A stretch of DNA of 28,544 bases from Candidatus Elulimicrobium sp. GTDB taxonomy: Bacteria > Patescibacteriota > Minisyncoccia > Moranbacterales > UBA9337. Location: positions 9,333-37,876 of the forward strand of contig DYKS01000001.1 in the NCBI GenBank assembly GCA_020722485.1, read 5' to 3'. How positions within the stretch are numbered: position 1 is the first letter of the stretch; each line of letters begins with the position of its first letter. Below, piece after piece: positions 22,325-28,544 of this stretch. The notes under the pieces are model-generated. The model worked only from the letters and a program-made list of their open reading frames with translations. It had not been told where the DNA came from and made no database searches. The position numbers were made by a program, and so were the translations under genes.

Positions 22325-23388
22325 ATGTTAAATAAAATACCCAAAGCGGCAGAAGACGCAATAAGCGAACTGCCTCCGTAACTTAAAAACGGCAAAGGAA
22401 TTCCTGTAACCGGCATTATTCCTAGATTCATTCCCGCATTGATTAATACCTCCAAAAAAAACATTATTCCAATTCCTATCGCTAACAAATAACCGAAATT
22501 ATCCGAAGCGTTTTGAGCAATTTTTTTTATCCGATAAAACAAAAGCGTGAAAAGAAACAATACTAAAAAAGAACCAACAAAACCAAACTCTTCGGCAATA
22601 GAAGCAAAAATAAAATCGGTATGTTTTTCTGGCAAAAAATTTAATTGTGATTGCGATCCTTTGCCAATTCCTTGTCCCAAGAAACCGCCCGAACCCACCG
22701 CTATCATTGATTGAATAACATTATAACCGCTACCCTGAGGATCTTTTTCTGGATAAATAAAATTAATTAGACGATCTTTCTGATAATCTTCCAGAAAAAC
22801 CCACCCAAAAGAAAATAAAATTACGCCAGAAAAAAGAATAAAAATAAAATATTTGCTACTCATTCCGGAAATTAAACTCATTCCCAACCAAATTCCAGCC
22901 AAAATTAAAGCGCTTCCCAAATCCGGCTGTTTAAGCACTAAAAAAACCGCCACGAAAGCCAAAAAAAAAGAATTAACAATGGCAGCAATTTCACTCACTT
23001 TATTTTTTTTCTTAGAAATAAAACTAGCTAGAGTAATTACTAAAAGTAATTTAGCCACTTCCACTGGTTGAACATTAAAAATTCCTACCCCAATCCAACC
23101 AGTAGTGCCTCTTACAACATTACCCCAAAGTAAAACCGACAATAAAATAAAAATAATTAAAAAATAGAAAAGTTTAGCGTAATATTTGTAATGTTTATAA
23201 TCAAAAAAAGAGAAAAATAAAAAAACTCCAATACCCAAAGAAGCGAAAATAACTTGCTTGAAAAAAATATTATTATTCTGAAAATATTCAGAAGCGGAAA
23301 TTCCGTAAAGAGTCGCTAAACCAATTAAAATTAAAAGAAAATAAGAAGACACTAAAATCCAATCAATGTAAAAAAATTTGCGAAACAT
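22312..23388 (-). CDS. rodA: RodA, SEDS-family peptidoglycan glycosyltransferase
   Basis: This 358-aa integral membrane protein polymerises lipid II into glycan strands during cell elongation, together with a class B PBP. It has about ten membrane helices and the SEDS hallmarks: WIGVGIFNVQPVEVAK (E110), VLKQPDLGSALI with the catalytic-type aspartate D156, HTDFIFASIAEEFGFVG and GIPLPFLSYGGSSLI. RodA is favoured over FtsW by length, by NVQPVEVAK and by the lack of long N- and C-terminal extensions. No mreBCD or PBP2 gene is adjacent. It lies 19 nt downstream of a CPR-type membrane protein and its stop codon is inside a terminator. Confidence 0.92.
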   Translation of the reverse strand: MFRKFFYIDWILVSSYFLLILIGLATLYGISASEYFQNNNIFFKQVIFASLGIGVFLFFSFFDYKHYKYYAKLFYFLIIFILLSVLLWGNVVRGTTGWIGVGIFNVQPVEVAKLLLVITLASFISKKKNKVSEIAAIVNSFFLAFVAVFLVLKQPDLGSALILAGIWLGMSLISGMSSKYFIFILFSGVILFSFGWVFLEDYQKDRLINFIYPEKDPQGSGYNVIQSMIAVGSGGFLGQGIGKGSQSQLNFLPEKHTDFIFASIAEEFGFVGSFLVLFLFTLLFYRIKKIAQNASDNFGYLLAIGIGIMFFLEVLINAGMNLGIMPVTGIPLPFLSYGGSSLIASSAALGILFNIRKG

Positions 23389-23407
23389 TAAATAAAAATA
23401 ATTTTAA

Positions 23408-24229
23408 CTAATAACGTTGAAATTCTTGAGGCGCGGAATACTTCTTAATAAAATTTCCAATATCGTAAATATCGGCTTCCGCTTCCGCTTCCACATTAAC
23501 GATATCTTCCGAAATTTTAAAAGGCCAAATAAGACGAAAATCTCTTTCTTCGCCAGCATAAACGGTCCGCATTTCCGTTTTATTAAAAGAAATTGGATGA
23601 TTGGCGGAATCTCGCAAAACAACCTTTATAATTAGCGAATTGAAATCAAAATCACTATTGTTACGTAAAACGCCATAAACTTCTCCAAATACATTTGGAC
23701 CGACCATTTCCGTGTATTTTTTTCCATAAATATTAAAATCAGGTTTTTCATAAACGGAAAATTTTTCCCAGTTAGGATTGGAAATTTTGAATTCTACACT
23801 TGACGGAGCAATAGCGGAAACTAAATTATTTTCAATAATATATTTTTCTTCAGCTGGTAAAATAAATTCTTGTCCAGACCTTTCTGCCAGAATATTACCA
23901 TTAGTATCTTTCAAATAAAAAACATAATTTAAAGAACGACTGCCATAAGTATCGTTGGGATTAGCAATTTTTGCCATTACATCAAATTTTTCCGCTCCAC
24001 CATAAACAAAAGCTTGCTCTTTAATTTTAATGTCTTGGGCAACAATAGCTTCTGGACAAGGTAAACAAACACCTCCACAATCCACTCCTTTTTCGTTTTG
24101 GTTTTGTTTTCCATCTGAACAAGTAGGTTTTTGTTTAAAAATAAAAAAATAAATTAAAAAGCCAAGTGTCAAAAAAATAAAAATATAAATAATTATAATA
24201 TTCAATCTTTTTAATTCTCTTTTTTCCAT
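23408..24229 (-). CDS. Single-pass membrane protein with Cys-rich juxtamembrane motif, hypothetical
   Basis: This 273-aa protein has a short basic N-terminus, one membrane helix (about 10-31) and a large predicted extracytoplasmic domain rich in beta strands. Just after the membrane comes CSDGKQNQNEKGVDCGGVC and CPE, a conserved-looking motif I recall from CPR proteins of unknown function (C-x13-C-x3-C-x2-C). The rest suggests an immunoglobulin-like or late-embryogenesis-like beta fold (DVMAKIANPNDTYGSRSLNYVFYLKD; VYGVLRNNSDFDFNSL). The gene precedes rodA by 19 nt and is probably co-transcribed. No enzyme motif is visible. Confidence 0.75.
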   Translation of the reverse strand: MEKRELKRLNIIIIYIFIFLTLGFLIYFFIFKQKPTCSDGKQNQNEKGVDCGGVCLPCPEAIVAQDIKIKEQAFVYGGAEKFDVMAKIANPNDTYGSRSLNYVFYLKDTNGNILAERSGQEFILPAEEKYIIENNLVSAIAPSSVEFKISNPNWEKFSVYEKPDFNIYGKKYTEMVGPNVFGEVYGVLRNNSDFDFNSLIIKVVLRDSANHPISFNKTEMRTVYAGEERDFRLIWPFKISEDIVNVEAEAEADIYDIGNFIKKYSAPQEFQRY

Positions 24230-24282
24230 AAAAATTATTTTTAAAATTAAAAAATTGTTTCCGACTATTCTTGTTCAACTAA

Positions 24283-24316
24283 TTTGGATATTTTATTATT
24301 TAATGATATATCCAAA
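24283..24316. promoter_or_regulatory. Inverted repeat upstream of the membrane-protein/rodA unit
   Basis: Perfect 9-bp arms TTTGGATAT (24283-24291) and ATATCCAAA (24308-24316) enclose 16 bp. It lies 54 to 87 nt upstream of the ATG at 24229. A TAAAAT-like -10 on the minus strand falls inside it, so it could be an operator or a leader hairpin. Confidence 0.35.
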
Positions 24317-24339
24317 CCGCATCACAATTGGAAGTATAC

Positions 24340-24394
24340 ACCTAAAATATAAAAAAACCAAGAAGAATATTCTTGGTTTTTTTATATTTTAGGT
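24340..24394. terminator. Bidirectional terminator with perfect 25-bp arms after 5S rRNA
   Basis: Arms 24340-24364 and 24370-24394 are perfectly complementary over 25 bp around a 5-nt loop. The core CCAAGAA/TTCTTGG is flanked by A7/T7 tracts, giving a T-run in each direction, and the outer part is AT-only. It ends the 23S-5S transcript 12 nt after the 5S 3' end and could also block plus-strand transcription into the rRNA genes. Confidence 0.9.
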
Positions 24395-24405
24395 AAATGA
24401 CATTG

Positions 24406-24522
24406 TCTTGGCGGCGACCTACTTTCCCCCACTCGAAGAATGAGATATCATCGGCGCTGAAGGGCTTAACTTCTGAGTTCGGGATGGGATCAGGTGTACC
24501 CCCTTCGCTAGAACCACCAAGA
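24406..24522 (-). rRNA. rrf: 5S ribosomal RNA
   Basis: The minus-strand transcript of about 117 nt starts TCTTGGTGG and ends CCGCCAAGA, pairing end to end. Internal 5S landmarks are CCCATCCCGAACTCAGAAG and GTTAAGCCC, with the GGGAAAGTAGG loop near the 3' end. It is about 100 nt downstream of the 23S gene. Ends are accurate to about two bases. Confidence 0.95.
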
Positions 24523-24624
24523 AAATATCATCTACCAAATAATTACAAACAAATGATAATCGCTAACTCTTGCAGCTTTTAATTACTTTGCCCGAAAGCA
24601 GTTAATTAAAAACAAAAAACGGTA
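24523..24624 (-). other. 23S-5S spacer with processing-type hairpin
   Basis: About 100 nt with no tRNA. TTTTAATTA and TAATTAAAA (24577-24612 region) make a stem capped by CTTTGC-like pairs. CGGTAAAAG at 24620-24628 pairs with the 23S 5' side (27940-27950), as in the terminal stem used for 23S release. Confidence 0.6.
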
Positions 24625-24733
24625 AAAGATTTTAATTTATTAGTACTTCTCGGCTTAATCCCTCACGGAACTTACACCTGAAGCCTATCAACCTGGTCTT
24701 CTTCCAGGAAAATTACCATTGCACAGCGCTGAA

Positions 24734-24829
24734 ACAACCAATTTTCCAATTTCTAAATAATTTTTATTTATTCAATTTTTATTTTTAGAATTTTGAATTT
24801 ATTTAGTTATTGGGATTTAACTATTGGAA
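24734..24829 (-). other. AT-rich insertion in 23S helix 98
   Basis: About 96 nt of nearly pure A/T in place of the short helix 98 tip. Flanking arms 24714-24733 and 24830-24849 pair over 20 positions with two mismatches once G-U pairs are counted. It has the build of an intervening sequence or expanded helix; whether it is cut out is unknown. Confidence 0.75.
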
Positions 24830-24866
24830 ATTTCAGTGCCATGCACTGGTGTTGCCTTATCTTAAG

Positions 24867-24904
<38 letters not shown>

Positions 24905-25090
24905 TCCGAACTTAGCTACTCGACAGTGCTCCTGGCGGAACAGCCGATACACCAGAGGTTCGTTCTTTCTGGTCCTCTCGTACTAAGAAAGACTCCTTTC
25001 AAGCAACAACGCCTACGGCAGATAGGAGACCAACCTGTCTCACGACGGTTTGAACCCAGCTCGCGTACCTCTTTAATTGGCGAACAGCCA

Positions 25091-25121
<31 letters not shown>

Positions 25122-25370
25122 AGATGAGCCGACATCGAGGTGCCAAAGCCCTCCGTCGATATGAACTCTTGGGAGGGATTAGCCTGTTATCCCCGGGGTA
25201 ACTTTTATCTGATGATCTTCCACACTCCTACAAGTAGTGGTCGGTTCACTAAATTCCACTTTCGTGACTGATTGACCTATGTGTCTTTCAGTAAAGCCGG
25301 CTTGTGCTTTTGCGCTATCAGTCCGATTTCCATCCGGACCTAGCCGACCTTTGTAAACGCCTCCGTTGCC

Positions 25371-25403
<33 letters not shown>

Positions 25404-25427
25404 ACCAGGCACTGTCCCCGAACCGGT

Positions 25428-25542
25428 AAAAAATAAAAAATTATAATTTAAATTTTTAAATATTTTAAATAAATTAATTTCCAAAAATAAAAATTAAACT
25501 ACCAAAAAAATTATTTAAAAAATTAAAAATTTTCTATCTTTT
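25428..25542 (-). other. AT-rich insertion in 23S helix 79
   Basis: About 115 nt, almost all A/T, at the position of helix 79 next to the L1 stalk, between the conserved CTAACCCTGAACCG side and the GGACAGTGCC side. The boundary arms GAACCG and CGGTTC pair. There is no ORF inside. Confidence 0.75.
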
Positions 25543-26576
25543 AACGGTTCAGGGTTAGAATTGCGACTTTAACAGAGTGGTATTTCACTGATGACTCCAT
25601 CCCATCCGAAAACGAGACTTCACAGTCTCCCACCTATGCTAGGCAGTCAAAACCGCAATCCAATACCAAGTTGTAGTAAAGCTCCACGGGGTCTTTTCGT
25701 CTTGCCGTAGGTAGAGGGCATCTTCACCCCCACTGCAATTTCACCGGGTCCTTCGTTGAGACAGTTCCCAAGTCGTTACACCTTTGATGCGGGACAGAAT
25801 TTACCTGTCAAGGAATTTCGCTACCTTAGGACGATTATAGTTATCGCCGACGTTCACTGGCGCTTCGGGGATTGGCTTGCACCGCTCCCGTTAACGTTCC
25901 AGCACTGGTCAGGTGTCACCCCCTATACATCCCCTTGCGGGTTAGCAGAGAGTTGTGTTTTTGGTAAACAGTCGCTTGGAAAACTTTCGCTGCGGCCCCG
26001 ATTTACATCGGGGCGAGACATCTTGCGAACTTACGTCTAGCTTTTTTGCCGAGTTCCTTAACGAAGGTTCCCCCGTTCCCCTTAGGCTTCTCGCCCAGTT
26101 CACCTGTGTCGGTTTGCAGTACGAATACCGCGAGATCTCTGTTTTATAAAAAACAGAGTATAGAGGTTTTTCCTGGCATTCCGCTCATTTTTGTTCTTCC
26201 GCCGAAACGGAATTCCAACTATTTTTTGGGTTAATGTTTCACGGATTTTCCTGTGAAACGCCCTTAAAACAGCTACGCTAATCCAATAAAGCGCAAAAAC
26301 TACTGAAATGCGTCACCTCATTTACAAGCTCGCGATAGCGCCGGAATATTAACCGGCTATCCATCAGCTACGCCTTTCGGCCTTACCTTAGGATCGGCTA
26401 ACCCTGGGATGATCTCCATTGCCCAGGAAACCTTGAACTTTCGGGGTGCGAGAATCTAACTCGCATTGTGGTTACTTATGCCAACATTCTCACTTCCGCG
26501 CACTCCACGACGGCTCACGCCTTACGCTTCAGCGCGCACGGAACGCTCTCCTACCAATCCATGTGCAACACGGAAA

Positions 26577-26704
26577 CACTAAATAACAAATAACAACTTC
26601 CAAACAAACTACAATTCTTAAAATAACAAATTAAAAAATAAATATATATTTTAAAATTTGAAATTTTGGTTTTTTAAAATTTATTTGAAATTTGAAATTT
26701 CGAA
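26577..26704 (-). other. AT-rich insertion in 23S helix 45
   Basis: About 128 nt of A/T-rich sequence at helix 45 (near E. coli 1170), a known site of intervening sequences in Salmonella and other bacteria. Arms 26557-26576 and 26705-26724 pair along all 20 positions when G-U is allowed, so a continuous stem leads into the insertion. No ORF. Confidence 0.8.
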
Positions 26705-26783
26705 TTTCTGTGCTACACACAGATTCCATATCTTCGGTACTATGTTTAGCCCCGTTATATTTTAGGCGCGAAACCTCTAAGCT

Positions 26784-26835
<52 letters not shown>

Positions 26836-27412
26836 AGGTGTTTTAGAAATTTCACTTCCTTTTCCACTTAACATAGATTTAGGGACCTTAGATTATGATC
26901 CGGACTGTTTTCCTTTTGAGATCCGACCTTAGCGCCGGATTTCTGACTGCCTGGGTAAGAAACGCAAGAATTCGGAGTTTAGTTGAAAATTCTACGGCGA
27001 ACCGCGAATTCTCATCCAGTAGCTCTACCTCTCGCGCTCATTGGCCAGACGCTAGCCCTCAAGCTATTTCGGAGAGAACCAGCTATTGCCGAGCTCGATT
27101 GGAATTTCTCCTCTACACACAGATCATCCCCTCGTGTCGTACGGCGAGTGGGTGCGGGCCTCCTCCCGATTTTACTCGGAATTCACCCTGTCCATATGTA
27201 GCTCGCATCGGCTTCGGGTCTAGTCCACGCGACGAATGGCGATTAAGCCTCGCTTTCACTGCGCATATTCCACATAGTGGCTTATGCAAGCCGCGTAGAA
27301 CTAACTCGTTGGCTCGTTCTGCAAAAAGCACGCCATCATCCCGATAAATCGGAACTCTGACTCTTTGTAGGCATATGGTTTCAGATACTATTTCATCTCC
27401 CTCACCGGGATA

Positions 27413-27449
<37 letters not shown>

Positions 27450-28020
27450 ATCTCGCGCGATATTTAGCCTTGGAAGTTTAGTGCTCCCAGATTCAGACGG
27501 GATTTCTCCGGTCCCGCCTTACTTGAGTATGTTTTCGTTTGATTTTTTTCTTTTCGCGTACGGGGCTATTACCCTCTATGGCTTTATTTTCCAAAAATAT
27601 TCCGCTAAGAAAAAAAGACAAACCCCGATTAAACGAGTAAAAACAACTCGCAACCCCCCGACTTATGTCGAGGTTTAGGCTTTTCCGCTTTCGCTCGCCA
27701 CTACTGACGGAATCTCAATTGATTTATTTTCCTCTTGGTACTAAGATGTTTCAGTTCCCAAGGTACGCCACATAACCCTATGTATTCAGGTTATGTTGAC
27801 CATGCCATGCACGGCCGGGTTTCCCCATTCGGACATCCCCGGATCAAAGTTTGTTTGATAACTCCCCGGGGCCTATCGCGACCTTCCGCGTCCTTCTTCG
27901 CTCGCAACGAGTCAAGGCATCCACCATATGCTTTAAGTAACCTTTTACCGTTAAGTTAACGATTAACAATTGCTTATAATTTAATTACCTACTTGCTTGT
28001 TACTTCTAACTTGCCGCCAA

Positions 28021-28054
28021 TCGTTTTCTTTTTCCGCTGAATTAAGAAAAACGA
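28021..28054 (-). other. Hairpin in the 23S leader
   Basis: TCGTTTTCTT (28021-28030) and AAGAAAAACGA (28044-28054) pair with one bulge around a loop with CCGCTGAATT. It lies about 75 nt before the 23S 5' end and may be part of pre-23S processing. Confidence 0.45.
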
Positions 28055-28076
28055 TTTTAAAGCAAATTTTCTCATC

Positions 28077-28091
28077 AAATTGTTAAAGTTC
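28077..28091 (-). promoter_or_regulatory. boxA antitermination element before 23S
   Basis: On the minus strand the sequence is GAACTTTAACAATTT, matching the rRNA boxA core (CTTTAACA). NusB-S10 bound here would let polymerase run through the 23S gene. It lies downstream of the terminator-like hairpin at 28173-28196. Confidence 0.7.
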
Positions 28092-28096
28092 TTTTA

Positions 28097-28141
28097 CGCG
28101 GAAATTACTGACACGAATTAATTCGCTTCAATAATTTCCCC
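28097..28141. repeat. Long imperfect palindrome in the 23S leader
   Basis: GGAAATTA (28100-28107 area) and TAATTTCC bracket an inner ACGAATTAATTCG-type core, giving a 40-bp near-perfect inverted repeat with few mismatches. It is next to boxA and could be a pre-23S processing stem or a regulatory hairpin. Confidence 0.55.
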
Positions 28142-28172
28142 GCAAATTTTTCTTTTTAATTTTTTGCGAAAT

Positions 28173-28196
28173 AAAAAAACCGCTTTTTGGAAGCGG
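28173..28196 (-). terminator. Intrinsic terminator/attenuator in the 23S leader
   Basis: On the minus strand CCGCTT, loop CCAAA, AAGCGG, then seven T. It lies about 165 nt after the predicted start of the rRNA transcript and about 230 nt before 23S. The first arm (28191-28196) can pair instead with AAGCGGG at 28233-28239, giving an exclusive antiterminator. Confidence 0.7.
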
Positions 28197-28239
28197 GAAA
28201 CTTATTTAAAAACCCGTCGGTTTTTAATCTCACCCGCTT
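28191..28239 (-). promoter_or_regulatory. Candidate antiterminator hairpin enclosing an inner stem
   Basis: AAGCGGG (28233-28239) pairs over seven bases with CCCGCTT (28191-28197), enclosing an AAAAACC/GGTTTTT hairpin (28208-28225). It shares its 3' arm with the terminator at 28173-28196, so only one of the two can form. This is the layout of an attenuator or riboswitch expression platform; the signal sensed is unknown. Confidence 0.45.
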
Positions 28240-28367
28240 TTTCTTTTTTGTTTTGCTTTTTGAAAAAATTGTTTTTTTCTCAAATAGTTGATGTTTGTTA
28301 TTGGATTAAGTTTATCAACCGTAAATCTCAAAACGCAGACTCAAAAATTTTTTTCGATCACTAATTC

Positions 28368-28396
28368 AGATTAGCAAAAACCAAAAACCGTGTCAA
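28368..28396 (-). promoter_or_regulatory. Consensus promoter of the 23S-5S unit
   Basis: On the minus strand a perfect TTGACA (28391-28396), a 17-bp spacer and TAATCT (28368-28373) with TGC before it. Transcription should start near 28361, about 415 nt before 23S. It is among the best promoters in the window. Confidence 0.8.
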
Positions 28397-28544
28397 GCCC
28401 ACGCATTCTAACCTGAATTTAAACCCCAAAGCCCTTTTCTCACTAAACTAAATTAGAGCGTTAATCAATTAACACTTATAACATACGCAAAAAGAAAAAG
28501 TCCCATTTATTAAGCCAAGAAATTATCGGTTTTTATATTACAAA

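Larger units (their letters stand above)
27960..28544. other. 23S upstream region without 16S or tRNA genes
   Basis: About 585 nt. No 16S 3' end (the anti-Shine-Dalgarno GATCACCTCC block) and no tRNA-Ile or tRNA-Ala is present. It holds the promoter, attenuator-like hairpins, palindrome and boxA listed separately. Right of 28400 I see only AT-rich sequence and a small inverted repeat GTTAAT-CA-ATTAAC (28460-28473). Open frames here are low-complexity. Confidence 0.75.

Noticed and set aside
26577..26704. Group I or group II intron with homing endonuclease in 23S
   Set aside because: The insertions are only 96-128 nt, A/T-only, and hold no ORF or intron core.
27960..28367. 6S RNA or SRP RNA in the leader ahead of 23S
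   Set aside because: I find no end-to-end long hairpin with central bulge, nor the conserved SRP loop sequences.

Overview
The window is AT-rich, densely packed and almost entirely coded on the minus strand. The only clear plus-strand genes are a PD-(D/E)XK nuclease (1864-2976) and a tRNA-Thr (4461-4533). Several traits suggest a member of the Candidate Phyla Radiation (Patescibacteria, Parcubacteria-like). Proteins are short and Lys/Asn/Ile-rich, few genes have a recognisable Shine-Dalgarno, and there are CPR-typical families (DUF5674, a Cys-rich single-pass membrane protein, DsbA-like membrane proteins). The UMP kinase is archaeal-type, the AlaRS is truncated, and the 23S rRNA carries AT-rich insertions. 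UGA is an ordinary stop here, which argues against the UGA=Gly lineages (Gracilibacteria, Absconditabacteria). The placement is inference: no 16S rRNA is in the window.

Layout, left to right. (1) 34-1699: an Fe-S assembly pair, cysteine desulfurase then IscU/NifU scaffold. (2) 1864-4312: a RecB/Cas4-like Fe-S nuclease, a UMP kinase and a rubrerythrin. (3) 4461-7546: tRNA-Thr(CGT) converging on and overlapping the end of a four-subunit pyruvate/2-oxoacid:ferredoxin oxidoreductase operon (porG-porD-porA-porB), which supplies low-potential electrons and acyl-CoA. (4) 7611-8228: small unannotated genes (a zinc-ribbon protein, a Lys-rich protein and a hydrophobic 30-aa ORF) with two intrinsic terminators. 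(5) 8348-9806: a small membrane protein and a two-domain thioredoxin/DsbA-like protein. (6) 10133-15214: a MacA/MacB-like export operon (adaptor, DUF5674 protein, small helical protein, ATPase, two FtsX-type permeases). (7) 15283-17706: alaS and an RNase HI. (8) 17779-17876: a 20-bp-period repeat cluster, then two small unknown genes. (9) 18668-22067: ugd, a polyprenyl-phosphate-type glycosyltransferase and mnmA behind a strong promoter. (10) 22312-24229: a membrane protein and RodA. (11) 24340-28396: a 23S-5S rRNA unit on the minus strand with a strong promoter, an attenuator-like leader, a boxA and a 25-bp-arm palindromic terminator.

The most unusual parts are the rRNA unit and a few small-gene neighbourhoods. 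The 23S gene carries three AT-rich insertions, at helices 45, 79 and 98, each bounded by a pairing stem. Its leader begins at its own consensus promoter with no 16S within about 580 bp upstream, and holds two mutually exclusive hairpins. The DUF5674 pair inside the exporter operon, the Lys-rich/zinc-ribbon pair and the DsbA/lone-Cys protein pair are the best candidates for poorly described systems. No complete novel defence or mobile system is evident.
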